In this document: positions 49,378 through 58,405 of the stretch, piece by piece | Position numbering within the stretch: position 1 is the first letter of the stretch | Layout of the letters: every line of letters begins with the position of its first letter | Source: Acidimicrobiaceae bacterium | GTDB taxonomy: Bacteria; Actinomycetota; Acidimicrobiia; Acidimicrobiales; RAAP-2 | Direction of reading: 5' to 3' | NCBI GenBank assembly: GCA_027306605.1 | Contig: DAHUZK010000012.1 | Location: forward strand, 1 to 64,000 | DNA: 64,000 nucleotides | Program-made: the position numbers and the translations under genes | The notes under the pieces: generated by a model | The model's input: the letters and a program-made list of their open reading frames with translations, nothing else | Databases searched by the model: none | Told to the model about the DNA's origin: nothing

Positions 49378-49463
49378 AGGACCGATCTTCCGCTTCCGCG
49401 TGGGTGACGGGCTCGCCGTCTCGGGCCCGCACAGGACCCGGGGAGCCCCAGGGCCGACAGACC

Positions 49464-49492
49464 AGGATAGGGCCTGGGGAAAGGGCCGGCAA
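49464..49492 (-). promoter_or_regulatory. rplM-rpsI promoter
   Basis: On the minus strand, TTGCCG (49487-49492), a 17-bp spacer and TATCCT (49464-49469). The expected transcript has an 80-base leader. CCCCAGG (49446-49452) and CCTGGGG (49473-49479) form an inverted repeat around the -10 box. The -35 box lies in an 11-bp duplication (GGCAAGCCGCC, 49488-49509). Confidence 0.55.
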
Positions 49493-49511
49493 GCCGCCGG
49501 CAAGCCGCCGG

Positions 49512-50384
49512 TCACCCGTCCCGATCCGGTGCCGCAGGCCCCTGCGCCGAGTCGGTGCCGTAGGCCACCGAGACCAGGCACAGACCCTCGGCGGGGGCCG
49601 GCTCGGGCATGGCCTGGCGGGAGGCGGCCCGCAGCCGGCGCATCAGGCCCGCGGCGTTCTCGCGCCCCCGCCCGACCTCGACCAGGCTCGACACCAGCGA
49701 GCGCACCATCTGGTGGCAGAAGGAGCTGGCCGCGATGTCGAAGCGGAGCAGCCGGCCCTCGCCCGCAGCGACGGGCCCGGCGGCGTCGACCGCCTCGGGT
49801 CCCCCGTCGACCCGCCAGCGCGCACCGGTCACGCGGCGCACGATGGGTGTCGAGGCGTCGGTGCCGGGCGGCCGGCGGCAGAAGGCACGGAAGTCGTGGC
49901 TGCCGAGCAGGACGTCGGAGGCCGTCCGCATGGACACGAGGTCCAGCGGATCGCGCACGTGCCAGGCGATACGCGCCAGGAGCGGGTCGGGCTCCGGGGC
50001 GTTCCACACCAGGTAGCGGTAGGAGCGGCCGGTGGCCGAGCGACGGGCGTCGAAGTCGGGCTCCACCTCCTCGGCCCGGCGGACCACGACCTCGGGTGCC
50101 AACTGCCGGTTCAGCGCGCGGGTGAGGCCCGGGCCGTCGAAGGGGATGGCGGGCAGGTCCACGTGGACCACCTGGCCCCGGGCGTGGACGCCGGCGTCGG
50201 TCCGTCCGGCACAGGTGATGGAGGGCGCCTCGGGCAGGCGGGCTGTGCGTTCGAGGGCCTGGCGCAGCGCGCCCGCCACGGTCGGGACCTCCGGCTGCGC
50301 GGCGAAGCCCCGGAAGGCGGCGCCGTCGTAGGCGATGAGGAGCCGCCAGCGCCGCCGGGTGGCGGCGCCGGCTTCCTCGTCCAT
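49512..50384 (-). CDS. truA: tRNA pseudouridine synthase A
   Basis: A 290-residue TruA modifying uridines 38-40 of tRNA anticodon stems. The catalytic Asp is in CAGRTDAGVHARGQVVH. FRAFCRRPP and FDIAASSFCHQMVRSLV are conserved. It follows rplQ by 19 bp, the usual actinobacterial position. Confidence 0.95.
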   Translation of the reverse strand: MDEEAGAATRRRWRLLIAYDGAAFRGFAAQPEVPTVAGALRQALERTARLPEAPSITCAGRTDAGVHARGQVVHVDLPAIPFDGPGLTRALNRQLAPEVVVRRAEEVEPDFDARRSATGRSYRYLVWNAPEPDPLLARIAWHVRDPLDLVSMRTASDVLLGSHDFRAFCRRPPGTDASTPIVRRVTGARWRVDGGPEAVDAAGPVAAGEGRLLRFDIAASSFCHQMVRSLVSSLVEVGRGRENAAGLMRRLRAASRQAMPEPAPAEGLCLVSVAYGTDSAQGPAAPDRDG

Positions 50385-50403
50385 GCCCCCGATCCCGGTG
50401 CCC

Positions 50404-50757
50404 CTAGACGAACTCGATCCGCGCCATGGGCGCGTTGTCGCCCGGGCGCGGGCCCAGCTTGAGGATGCGGGTGTAGCCGCCGGGGCGCTCGGCGTAGCGC
50501 GGGGCGATCTCCTCGAACAGCTTGTGCGTCATGTCCTTGTCGCGGATGAGGGCGACGACGTTGCGCTGGTTGGCCACGCCGCCCTTGCGGGCCGCGGTCA
50601 CGCACTTCTCGGCCACCGGACGCAGCGCCTTGGCCTTGGCCTCGGTCGTCACGAGCGACTCGGCGGCGATGAGCGACGCCACCAGGTTGCCCATCATGGC
50701 CTTCTGGTGCGAGGCCGAGCCGCCGAGACGGCGCCCGCGCCGTGGGGTTGCCTGCAT
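50404..50757 (-). CDS. rplQ: 50S ribosomal protein L17
   Basis: A 117-residue L17. RRLGGSASHQKAMMGNLVAS and the C-terminal GYTRILKLGPRPGDNAPMA are diagnostic. It starts 6 bp after the rpoA stop. Confidence 0.97.
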   Translation of the reverse strand: MQATPRRGRRLGGSASHQKAMMGNLVASLIAAESLVTTEAKAKALRPVAEKCVTAARKGGVANQRNVVALIRDKDMTHKLFEEIAPRYAERPGGYTRILKLGPRPGDNAPMARIEFV

Positions 50758-50763
50758 GGCGGC

Positions 50764-51702
50764 TCAGTCCCTCGTGCGGAGCGACAGCCCGCGCTCGTCG
50801 AGGCGCTGGACCACCTCGTCCGCTGACTTCTGCCCGAAGTTCGTGATGGCCAGCAGGTCCTCCATGGTGCGCTCGACCAGCTCGCCGATCGTGTTGATCT
50901 GCGCCCGCTTGAGGCAGTTGCGGGGACGCTCGGAGAGGTCGAGCTCCTCGATGCGCAGGTCCAGGTCGGGCGAGCCGCTGGAGGCGGTGCCGGTGTCGCC
51001 CAGCTCGAGACCCTGCGGGGCCTCCTCGAGGTCGGCCACCAGCGACACCAGGTTGCGCAGCGTGTCACCGGCCGAGGCCAGGGCCTCGCGGGGCGAGATG
51101 GTCCCGTCCGTCTCGATGTCGAGGACCAGGCGGTCGTAGTTGGTCGACTGCTCGACACGCACCGGCTCGATGTCGAACGTCACGCGGTGGACGGGCGAGA
51201 AGATCGAGTCGATGGGGATCACGCCGATGGTGGACGACCGCTTGTTCTTGTCCGCCGAGGCGTAGCCACGCCCCCGCTCGACCGTGACGTCGACGGCCAG
51301 GCGGCCCTTGGCGTTGATCGAGGCGATGTGCAGGTCCGGGTTCAGCACCTCCACATCGGGGGTGAGCTGGAGGTCGGCCGCAGTGGCGTCGGCCGGGCCG
51401 CGCACGTCGAGGCGCAGGGTGACCGGCTCGTCGGAGTGGACCCGGACCAGCAGGTCCTTGAGGTTGAGGATGATGTCGGTGACATCCTCCTTGACCCCGG
51501 GGAGCGTGGTGAATTCGTGCAGCGCCTCGTCGAAGCGGAGCTGGGTCACCGCCCCGCCCGGAATGGACGAGAGCAGCGTGCGGCGCAGGGAGTTGCCCAG
51601 GGTGGTGCCGAAGCCCGGGTCGAGCGGGCCGATGGCGAAGCGCTGGCGGTTGTTCTCCTCTTCGTCGACGACTTCGACGGACGGCCGTTGGATGATCAGC
51701 AT
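50764..51702 (-). CDS. rpoA: RNA polymerase alpha subunit
   Basis: A 312-residue alpha subunit. The N-terminal assembly domain has FGTTLGNSLRRTLLSSIPG. The C-terminal promoter-binding domain has ERPRNCLKRAQINTIGELVE and ITNFGQKSADEVVQRL. It is followed by rplQ and preceded by rpsD, the usual alpha-operon order. Confidence 0.97.
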   Translation of the reverse strand: MLIIQRPSVEVVDEEENNRQRFAIGPLDPGFGTTLGNSLRRTLLSSIPGGAVTQLRFDEALHEFTTLPGVKEDVTDIILNLKDLLVRVHSDEPVTLRLDVRGPADATAADLQLTPDVEVLNPDLHIASINAKGRLAVDVTVERGRGYASADKNKRSSTIGVIPIDSIFSPVHRVTFDIEPVRVEQSTNYDRLVLDIETDGTISPREALASAGDTLRNLVSLVADLEEAPQGLELGDTGTASSGSPDLDLRIEELDLSERPRNCLKRAQINTIGELVERTMEDLLAITNFGQKSADEVVQRLDERGLSLRTRD

Positions 51703-51745
51703 GATGGGTACTCCTGTCGGGGCGGGAACGGGGTTCGGGCTCGGG

Positions 51746-52393
51746 CTACTTCGAGTAGAGCTCGACGATCAGCTGCTCTTGGATCGGCTCGTCGATGTGC
51801 TCGCGTAGCGGGGGGTTGAGGACCGACACCGAGAAGCCGGAGTCGGCCGTCTCGAGCCAGGCCGGGCTGGTGCGCTCCAGCGTGTCCATGTTGCGCCGCA
51901 CCAGGAAATTGCCGCGGGTCGCCTCGCGCAGCGTGACGACGTCGCCCTTGCGGGCGCGGTAGCTGGGGATGGTCACCCGCTTGCCGTTCACGCTGACGTG
52001 GCCGTGGCGCACGAACTGGCGGGCCTGGCGGCGGCTGGCGCCCCAGCCGGCCCGGAACACCACGTTGTCGAGGCGCAGCTCGAGGTTGCGCAGCAGGTTC
52101 TCGCCGGTGATGCCCTCCTGGCGCGTCGCCTCCTCGTACATGTTGCGGAACTGCTTCTCCAAGATGCCGTAGATGCGGCGGGCTTTCTGCTTCTCGCGCA
52201 GCTGTGCCAGGTACTCGGAGCCCTGGCGCATGCGGTCGCGGCCGTGCTCCCCCGGCGGGTAGGCACGGCTGTGCCGGTCGGTCACCGCCTCGGAGACCGG
52301 GCACTTGAGCGAGTAGCAGCGCTCGCCCTTCAAGAACAGCTTGGTCCGCTCGCGCCGGCAGAGGCGGCAGACCGGACCGGTGTATCGAGCCAT
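51746..52393 (-). CDS. rpsD: 30S ribosomal protein S4 (zinc-binding type)
   Basis: A 215-residue S4 with an intact N-terminal zinc ribbon: Cys9, Cys12, Cys26 and Cys31. The S4 RNA-binding domain is RLDNVVFRAGWGASRRQARQ, followed by HGHVSVNGKRVTIPSY. It is a primary 16S rRNA binder. Confidence 0.97.
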   Translation of the reverse strand: MARYTGPVCRLCRRERTKLFLKGERCYSLKCPVSEAVTDRHSRAYPPGEHGRDRMRQGSEYLAQLREKQKARRIYGILEKQFRNMYEEATRQEGITGENLLRNLELRLDNVVFRAGWGASRRQARQFVRHGHVSVNGKRVTIPSYRARKGDVVTLREATRGNFLVRRNMDTLERTSPAWLETADSGFSVSVLNPPLREHIDEPIQEQLIVELYSK

Positions 52394-52430
52394 GGGGTGG
52401 GGTTCCTCTTCCTCTTCTTCTCTTCTGCGC

Positions 52431-52832
52431 CTAGACCCGGCGCCGCTTCTTGGGGCGGCAGCCGTTGTGGGGGATGGGCGTCACGTCCTTGATGCCGACC
52501 ACCTCGATCCCGACCGCGGCCAGGGAGCGGATGGCCGTCTCCCGGCCCGAGCCGGGCCCGCGCACGAGCACGTCGACCTTGCGCACCCCGTGCTCCATGG
52601 CCCGCCGGGCACAGGCCTCCGCCGCCAGCTGCGCCGCGAAGGGCGTCGACTTGCGCGAGCCCTTGAAGCCCACGTTGCCGGCCGAGGCCCAGGCGAGGAC
52701 GTTGCCCTCGGGATCGGCGATGGAGACGATCGTGTTGTTGAACGAGCTCTTGATGTGGGCGACGCCGTAGGAGACGTTCTTGCGCTCCTTGCGGCGCGGA
52801 CGCCGCTGACCGGGCTTGGCGGGCTTGGCCAC
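52431..52832 (-). CDS. rpsK: 30S ribosomal protein S11
   Basis: A 133-residue S11. [34 protein letters not shown] and [15 protein letters not shown] are typical. The GTG start overlaps the rpsM stop by one base. Confidence 0.97.
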   Translation of the reverse strand: MAKPAKPGQRRPRRKERKNVSYGVAHIKSSFNNTIVSIADPEGNVLAWASAGNVGFKGSRKSTPFAAQLAAEACARRAMEHGVRKVDVLVRGPGSGRETAIRSLAAVGIEVVGIKDVTPIPHNGCRPKKRRRV

Positions 52833-53209
52833 TACTTCTTCACCTTCTTCTTCCCGGCCACCGTCTTCTTGGGGCCCTTGCGGGTTCGGGCGTTGGTATG
52901 GGTGCGCTGGCCGTGGACGGGCAAGCCCTTGCGGTGCCGCACCCCCTCGTAGCAGTTGATCTCCATCTTGCGCTTGATGTCCTGGGACACGTCGCGGCGC
53001 AGGTCACCCTCGACCCGGAAGGCCTGGTCGATGTAGCTGCGGAGCTTGGCCACCTCGTCGTCGGTCAGGTCGCGGACGCGGGTCGAGGGGTTGATGTCGA
53101 CGGCGTCGGTGATCTGCTTCGACAGCGTCGGGCCGATCCCGTAGATGTAGGTGAGCGCGATCTCGAGCCGCTTCTCACGCGGGATGTCGACGCCGGAAAT
53201 TCGAGCCAT
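52832..53209 (-). CDS. rpsM: 30S ribosomal protein S13
   Basis: A 125-residue S13. [34 protein letters not shown] and [19 protein letters not shown] are conserved. The Lys-rich tail contacts tRNA. It follows rpmJ by 24 bp. Confidence 0.97.
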   Translation of the reverse strand: MARISGVDIPREKRLEIALTYIYGIGPTLSKQITDAVDINPSTRVRDLTDDEVAKLRSYIDQAFRVEGDLRRDVSQDIKRKMEINCYEGVRHRKGLPVHGQRTHTNARTRKGPKKTVAGKKKVKK

Positions 53210-53233
53210 GTTCCTTCCTCTCCTGACCCTGCC

Positions 53234-53347
53234 CTAGCCCTGCCGCTGCTTGTGGCGCGGGTTGTCGCAGATCACCCGCACGACGCCACGGCGCCGGATG
53301 ACCTTGCACTTCTCGCAGATCGGCTTCACGCTCGGCCGAACCTTCAC
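53234..53347 (-). CDS. rpmJ: 50S ribosomal protein L36
   Basis: A 37-residue L36 starting at GTG ([15 protein letters not shown]). It keeps the zinc ligands Cys11, Cys14 and Cys27 and His32, so this is the zinc-binding C+ form. It lies between infA and rpsM as usual. Confidence 0.96.
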   Translation of the reverse strand: MKVRPSVKPICEKCKVIRRRGVVRVICDNPRHKQRQG

Positions 53348-53361
53348 TCTTTGTCCCCGTC

Positions 53362-53586
53362 CTACTTGTACCGATAGGTGATCCGACCCCGGGTGAGGTC
53401 GTAGGGAGTGAGCTCCACCTGGACCTTGTCGCCCGGCAGGATCCTGATGCGGTGCATCCGCATCTTCCCCGAGCTGTGTGCCAGCACCTTGTGTCCGTTC
53501 TCGAGCTCGACGCGGAACATGGCGTTGGGCAGCGGCTCGACCACCGTGCCTTCGAGCACGATGGCGTCTTCCTTGGGCTTGGGCAG
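53362..53586 (-). CDS. infA: Translation initiation factor IF-1 (probable CTG start)
   Basis: A 74-residue IF-1. [38 protein letters not shown] and [13 protein letters not shown] are diagnostic. No ATG, GTG or TTG stands at the expected start. The frame carries CTG at 53586 ([13 protein letters not shown] when initiated there), preceded by AGGAGAG with about six bases between, and this N-terminus matches IF-1 relatives. A GTG at 53556 would give a truncated protein lacking the KEDAI strand. CTG is therefore the likely start. Confidence 0.93.
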   Translation of the reverse strand: MPKPKEDAIVLEGTVVEPLPNAMFRVELENGHKVLAHSSGKMRMHRIRILPGDKVQVELTPYDLTRGRITYRYK

Positions 53587-53772
53587 GTGACTCTCTCCTG
53601 GTTTCTCGTCCTGTGCTCTCCGACCCCACCGCTGGCGCGAGGCCGACCGGGGGCGGAATCGGGTGTGGCCGCCGGGCTGTCCGTCCCCGCGGGGGCGGCC
53701 TGAGCCCAAGAGCCAGCGAAAAAGTCTACCGCATCCCTGGGGGAATTCCACCCCGAGCCATCCTTTCCCCTG

Positions 53773-53810
53773 GTGGGGAACGCTCAGGGCCGTGGGGAAC
53801 GCTCAGGGCC
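53773..53810. repeat. 19-bp tandem duplication at the 3' end of the FUSC gene
   Basis: GTGGGGAACGCTCAGGGCC occurs twice in perfect tandem (53773-53791, 53792-53810). The gene-proximal copy contains the stop codon, so the stop and its downstream bases are duplicated. Confidence 0.9.
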
Positions 53811-54930
53811 GCGGCTCGAGCTCCGGCTCGGGGACGACGCCGGGGGTCGGCCACAGCCGCAGGGCGGCGACGGCCAACCCGGCACCGAGCACGTTGAAGG
53901 CCAGTCGCTGCACGACGGCATGGCTCTCGGGGACGCCCCCGAACGCCGTCAGGAGGACGAAGAGCACGGTGACGAAGGTGACGTAGAGGCCGAAATTGAC
54001 CCGGTGGACGGCGAAGGCCACGAAGCCGGCCAGCACGGAGATGGCGGCCAGGCCGGCCGGGGACGGCTCCAGGGTCACGAGGACCAGGGTGGTCAGGGTC
54101 ACGCCGACGGCCGAGCCGGCGATCCGCAGGACGCTGCGCCGCCGGGTCGCCCCGGCGTCGGGCCGGCCGATGAAGAGGGCCGCCTCGGGTATCCAGAAGC
54201 CGTCGGTCGTGCTGAGCAGCCGGTACAGCAGCGTGGCCACCTCGGACACCACGGTGAGCCGCAATGCGTGGTGGACGTATCTCGAGTGGCGGAGGACGAG
54301 GTTGCGCTGCATGGTGCGGCGGGCGCCGCGCAGCCAGGCCGCCCCGACCGGCCCCGCGGCCCCGCGGGGTCTCGTGGCCCCGCCGGGTCCGGCTCCCCCG
54401 CCGGGTCCGGCTCCCCCACCCGCTCCCGCCGCCGCGTGCCAGGCCCACCCGATGGCCGCCGCCCCGAGGCCCGAGGCCAGCATCCAGAGGCCGGCGCGGG
54501 CCGCCTCCGCGGTGGAGATCCGGAACGAGGCGGCGTAGAGCAGCGCGGTCGCCGAGGAGACGCCGACCAGCGCGGCCCGGGCGCTGACGGCGGCCATCAG
54601 CCCCGACACCACGGCCCAGGCGCCCACGAGGGGGTAGATGGCCCAGCCCCCGATGCCGGCGAGCGCCCCCAGGAACCCGCCCAGGGCCACGAAGCAGGCG
54701 GCGGCCGCCACCACGCGGGCTCGGAACGGCCGCTCGGGCTGGTCCATCGCCATGTCGGTCAGGAAGGCGCCCACCGCGCCCCAGCCCGCGGCGCGGTCGT
54801 GACCGGTGGAGATCCCGACGATCAGTGGGAGGGCGATGGCAACGGCGCACTGGAACCCGACCGGGAGCGAGGCGGCAGAGGTGTCCAGGTACCACAACGA
54901 CGGCGTCCGGTCCGCCGGCACGCGAGCCAC
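53803..54930 (-). CDS. FUSC-family integral membrane protein
   Basis: A 375-residue membrane protein with two blocks of hydrophobic helices (residues about 15-170 and 260-365) separated by a cytoplasmic linker. The linker is Gly/Ala/Pro-rich (GAGGGAGPGGGAGPGG). The second block has FWIPEAALFIGRPDAGATRR, a segment resembling FUSC/aromatic-acid exporter and YccS-like proteins. Transport substrate unknown. The GTG start is 8 bp past the map stop. A membrane exporter between map and infA is unusual. Confidence 0.75.
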   Translation of the reverse strand: MARVPADRTPSLWYLDTSAASLPVGFQCAVAIALPLIVGISTGHDRAAGWGAVGAFLTDMAMDQPERPFRARVVAAAACFVALGGFLGALAGIGGWAIYPLVGAWAVVSGLMAAVSARAALVGVSSATALLYAASFRISTAEAARAGLWMLASGLGAAAIGWAWHAAAGAGGGAGPGGGAGPGGATRPRGAAGPVGAAWLRGARRTMQRNLVLRHSRYVHHALRLTVVSEVATLLYRLLSTTDGFWIPEAALFIGRPDAGATRRRSVLRIAGSAVGVTLTTLVLVTLEPSPAGLAAISVLAGFVAFAVHRVNFGLYVTFVTVLFVLLTAFGGVPESHAVVQRLAFNVLGAGLAVAALRLWPTPGVVPEPELEPRP

Positions 54931-54938
54931 CGAGCGGC

Positions 54939-55679
54939 CTACGGGAGCGTCAGCACCTCGGGGCCCTCCTCGGTCACGGCGATGGTGTGCTCGAAGTGGG
55001 CCGAGAGGCTGCCGTCGGCGGTCACCACGCTCCACTGGTCGTCGAGCAGGACCGTCTCGGGCGAGCCCACGTTGACCATGGGCTCGATGGCGAAGACGTT
55101 GCCGGTCTTGAGGGTCGGGCCCTTGGTGCCCGGCCAGTAGTTGGGCACCTGGGGCTGCTCGTGCATGGCGGTGCCGATGGCGTGCCCGACGTACTCGCGT
55201 ACGACGCTGAACCCCGCCGCCTCGGCCACGTCCTGGACGGCGCGGCCCACCTCGTGCAGGGCGTTGCCCTTGCGGAGCTGCGCGATGCCGGCCCAGAGAC
55301 TGCGCTCGGTCACCTCGATGAGCATCTGTGCCTGCTTCGAGATCGTCCCGATCCCCATGGTGAAGGCGGCGTCACCGTGGTAGCCCTCGACGATCGCCCC
55401 GCAGTCGATGGAGAGGATGTCGCCCTCCTCGAGGACGTACCCGCCGGGGATCCCGTGCACGATCATGGCGTTGGGCGACGTGCAGATCACGGCCGGAAAG
55501 CCGTGGTACCCGAGGAAGTTCGACGTGGCGCCGCGGCGCTCGAGAACCTCCCGGGCCACGGTGTCCAGCTCGGCCGTGGTGACCCCGGGACGTGCCGCGG
55601 CACGTGTCGCCTCGTGCATCTCGGCCACGACCTTGCCGGCTCGCCGCATCTTGGCCAGCTCGGCCGCCGTCCGCCTCAC
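54939..55679 (-). CDS. map: Methionine aminopeptidase type I
   Basis: A 246-residue metallopeptidase removing the initiator Met. The metal ligands are readable: Asp residues in SIDCGAIVEGYHGDAAFT, His in YVGHAIGTAMHEQP, Glu in FAIEPMVNVG and Glu in AVTEEGPEVLT. The GTG start overlaps the adk stop (GTGA). Confidence 0.96.
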   Translation of the reverse strand: MRRTAAELAKMRRAGKVVAEMHEATRAAARPGVTTAELDTVAREVLERRGATSNFLGYHGFPAVICTSPNAMIVHGIPGGYVLEEGDILSIDCGAIVEGYHGDAAFTMGIGTISKQAQMLIEVTERSLWAGIAQLRKGNALHEVGRAVQDVAEAAGFSVVREYVGHAIGTAMHEQPQVPNYWPGTKGPTLKTGNVFAIEPMVNVGSPETVLLDDQWSVVTADGSLSAHFEHTIAVTEEGPEVLTLP

Positions 55680-56359
55680 GCCGCGCCGCCCTTTTTCTTC
55701 TTCCGGCGCAGCGCGTCGACGGCGCCGACGGCGCGCCGGGTCACGGCGTCGGGCGACCCGGTGCCGTTGATCTCGACCAGCAGGTCCCGCTGCTTGTACC
55801 AGTCGAGCAACGGCGCCGTCTCCGCCTCGTAGAGGTCGAGCCTGCGCTCGATCGCCTCCTCGGTGTCGTCCTCGCGCTGGACCACCTCGCCGCCGCAGAC
55901 GTCGCAGGTCCAGTTGACCAACGGCGGCGCCGACGTCGAGTAGTTGGCCCCGCAGTCCACGCAGACCCGGCGCGAGGCCAGCCGCTTCATGACCAGGTTG
56001 GTCGGCACCTGCAGGTCCAGCACCAGATCGAGCCCCACCGGGTTCACCAGGTACTCGAGCGATTCGGCCTGACCGATGGTGCGCGGGCAGCCGTCGAGCA
56101 CGAAGCCGCGTCCTTTCGTGTCGCGCTCGGAGAGGCGGAGACCGACCATCTCCATCACGAGGTCGTCGGGGATCAGATCGCCCTTGTCCATGAGCTCCGC
56201 GGCACGCCGGCCGATGTCCGAGCGCGCCTTGACCTCGCTGCGCAGCATGTCGCCCGTCGAGACGTGCGGGACGACGTAGTGGTGCGAGAGGCGGACGCAC
56301 TGCGTCCCCTTGCCGGCCCCCTGCTTGCCGAGGACCACGAGCCTGACCCCGGGAATCAC
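55676..56359 (-). CDS. adk: Adenylate kinase (zinc lid type)
   Basis: A 227-residue kinase. The P-loop is GKQGAGKGTQ, where most relatives have GPPGAGKGTQ. AMP-binding STGDMLRSEV and FVLDGCPRTIGQAE follow. The lid holds four Cys (CVDCGANYS and CDVCGG) and should bind zinc. The C-terminus is Lys-rich. It follows secY by 7 bp. Confidence 0.95.
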   Translation of the reverse strand: MIPGVRLVVLGKQGAGKGTQCVRLSHHYVVPHVSTGDMLRSEVKARSDIGRRAAELMDKGDLIPDDLVMEMVGLRLSERDTKGRGFVLDGCPRTIGQAESLEYLVNPVGLDLVLDLQVPTNLVMKRLASRRVCVDCGANYSTSAPPLVNWTCDVCGGEVVQREDDTEEAIERRLDLYEAETAPLLDWYKQRDLLVEINGTGSPDAVTRRAVGAVDALRRKKKKGGAA

Positions 56360-56366
56360 GATCCGC

Positions 56367-57653
56367 CTACTTGAGGAAGCCTTCGTAGTTGCGCATCATC
56401 AGCTGGCTGTCGATCTGGCGCATGGTCTCGAGGGCGACACCGACCGAGATCAGCAGGGTGGTCCCGTAGAAGGGGAAGCGGTTCAGGTGCCACAGCGCCA
56501 TGAGCAGCGAGGGAACCACGGCCACCGCGCCGAGGAACAGGGCCCCCACGACGGTGATGCGGCTCAGGATGTGCGCGAAGTAGCGCTCGGTGGGGGGTCC
56601 GGGCCGGATGCCCGGGACGAAGCCGCCCTGCTTGCGGATCAGGTCCGCCTGCTGGTGCGGGTCGAAGGCGACGTAGACGTAGAAGAAGGTGAACATCACG
56701 ATCAGGACGAAGTAGGCCGAGATGTAGAAGAAGCTCGTCGGCGTGAGGCTGTTGCGGACGAAGTTCTGGAACCACGACCACGGGATGACGTTGGACAGCA
56801 GGACCGGGATGTAGAGGACCGAGCTGGCGAAGATGATCGGGATCACGCCCGACTGGTTCACCTTCAGGGGGATGTAGGTGGAGCTCCCCCCGTACATGCG
56901 TCTCCCGACGACGCGGCGGGCGAAGGTCACCGGGATCCGGCGCTGCCCCTGGTCCATGAACACGATGAACACCAACAGGACCAGCGAGACCAGGATGATG
57001 ATGCTGAACTTGGCCGTGCCACCCTCGTTGTAGATCGCCTTGAAGCCGGTGGGGATGGCGGCCACCACGTTGGCGAAGATCAGGATCGACATGCCCTGCC
57101 CGATGCCGCGCTGGGTGATCAGCTCGGCCAGCCACATCACCATGGCGGTGCCCGCCGTGAGGATCAGCACCATGAAGAGGGCCAGGGGCCAGTTGAAGCT
57201 CGGGATCAGGTCGATGTTGGTCCCGAGCAACGCCGAGTCGTGGCCGTGGAACGCGTAGACCAGCCCGGCCGACTGCATGACGGCAAGCGCGACCGTCAGG
57301 TAGCGCGTCGTCTGGGTGATCTTCTTCTGGCCGACCGCGCCCTGGTCCCGCCACTCCTCGAGCTTGGGGATCACGGTCGAGAGCAGCTGGATGATGATGG
57401 AGCTGGTGATGTAGGGCATCACGCCCAGACCGAAGACGGCCAGGCGGACCAGGGCCCCGCCGCTGAAGAGGTTGAGGAACCCGAGCACGCCCGACGACGA
57501 CGCCTGGCTCTCCAGGTTCTGCAGCCGCGACCAGTTGACGCCCGGCACCGGGATGTTCGCCCCGATCTGGTACAGGGCGATGATGGCAAGCGTGAAGACG
57601 ACCTTGTTGCGAAGGTCGGGAACCCTGAAGATGTTGGCGAGCCGGGAGAGCAT
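56367..57653 (-). CDS. secY: Preprotein translocase subunit SecY
   Basis: A 428-residue channel with ten predicted transmembrane helices. IPVPGVNWSRL, LGVMPYITSSIIIQLL and GQGMSILIFANVVA are family markers. It forms the SecYEG pore. It lies between rplO and adk, the standard spc-operon position. Confidence 0.96.
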   Translation of the reverse strand: MLSRLANIFRVPDLRNKVVFTLAIIALYQIGANIPVPGVNWSRLQNLESQASSSGVLGFLNLFSGGALVRLAVFGLGVMPYITSSIIIQLLSTVIPKLEEWRDQGAVGQKKITQTTRYLTVALAVMQSAGLVYAFHGHDSALLGTNIDLIPSFNWPLALFMVLILTAGTAMVMWLAELITQRGIGQGMSILIFANVVAAIPTGFKAIYNEGGTAKFSIIILVSLVLLVFIVFMDQGQRRIPVTFARRVVGRRMYGGSSTYIPLKVNQSGVIPIIFASSVLYIPVLLSNVIPWSWFQNFVRNSLTPTSFFYISAYFVLIVMFTFFYVYVAFDPHQQADLIRKQGGFVPGIRPGPPTERYFAHILSRITVVGALFLGAVAVVPSLLMALWHLNRFPFYGTTLLISVGVALETMRQIDSQLMMRNYEGFLK

Positions 57654-57687
57654 GGCCTCCTCTCTCAGTACGTGCCCGCGGTGGCCA

Positions 57688-58176
57688 CTAGCGGTTCATC
57701 AGGGCATTGCCCGAGGCGGGCGGTCGCCCGTGGGCGTAGGGCAGGGGCACCCGCTCGACGCTACCCCCGGCAGCGGTGATGGCCGACTCCGCCGACTTGG
57801 AGAAGGCTTGGGCCGACACCCGTACCGCCCGCGTCAGGGTCCCCTGGCCCAGCACCTTGACGAGGGCCTTGGGGCGGACGAGGCCCGCCGCCACCAGGGA
57901 CTCCACCGTGACCTCGTCGGTCCCGAGCTCCTCGAGCGCGGCCAGGTTCACCGGAGTGTAGGCCACCCGGTACGGGTTGGTGAACCCTTTGAGCTTGGGG
58001 ATGCGCTGCATGAGGGGCAGCTGCCCACCCTCGAAGCCCGCCGGCATGGTGTTGCGGGCCTTCTGGCCCTTGGTCCCCCGGCCGGCGGTCTTGTGGCCCT
58101 TGCCCCCGGTGCCGCGGCCGACCCGGCGCCGTGCCTTGGTCGCGCCCTTGGGCGGCGCCAGATCGTGGAGCTTCAC
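57688..58176 (-). CDS. rplO: 50S ribosomal protein L15
   Basis: A 162-residue L15. The Gly-rich rRNA-binding N-terminus RRRVGRGTGGKGHKTAGRG and GFEGGQLPLMQRIPKLKGF are typical. The GTG start overlaps the rpmD stop by 4 bp. Confidence 0.96.
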   Translation of the reverse strand: MKLHDLAPPKGATKARRRVGRGTGGKGHKTAGRGTKGQKARNTMPAGFEGGQLPLMQRIPKLKGFTNPYRVAYTPVNLAALEELGTDEVTVESLVAAGLVRPKALVKVLGQGTLTRAVRVSAQAFSKSAESAITAAGGSVERVPLPYAHGRPPASGNALMNR

Positions 58177-58403
58177 TTGGACACCTCCTCCACGCTGACC
58201 AGGTGTGGCACCCGGGCCAGCATGCCCCGGACGTCGGGGCGGTCCGGCAGGTCGTTGGACTGCCCGATGCCGCGCAGGCCGAGCGCCCGCAGCGTGCCGC
58301 GGTGCTTGGGCTTGGTGCCGATGGCCGAGCGCGTCTGCGTCACGACCAGGCGGCCCTCCCCTGTCTTCTTGGCGGTCTTCTCGGCGCCTGCCGGCGTGGC
58401 CAT
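58173..58403 (-). CDS. rpmD: 50S ribosomal protein L30
   Basis: A 76-residue L30. LVVTQTRSAIGTKPKHRGTL and RALGLRGIGQSNDLPD are diagnostic. The first 15 residues (MATPAGAEKTAKKTG) are a short extension beyond the core. Confidence 0.94.
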   Translation of the reverse strand: MATPAGAEKTAKKTGEGRLVVTQTRSAIGTKPKHRGTLRALGLRGIGQSNDLPDRPDVRGMLARVPHLVSVEEVSK

Positions 58404-58405
58404 CG

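Noticed and set aside
45766-49407. A 1213-codon open frame on the + strand opposite glmS, glmM, rpsI and rplM
   Set aside because: Its translation is a Gly/His/Val/Asp/Arg-rich antisense product of high-GC genes; conserved genes occupy the other strand throughout.
49378-49511. Structured L13 autoregulatory leader
   Set aside because: Inverted repeats exist, but no match to a known leader fold could be drawn by eye; only the promoter is reported.
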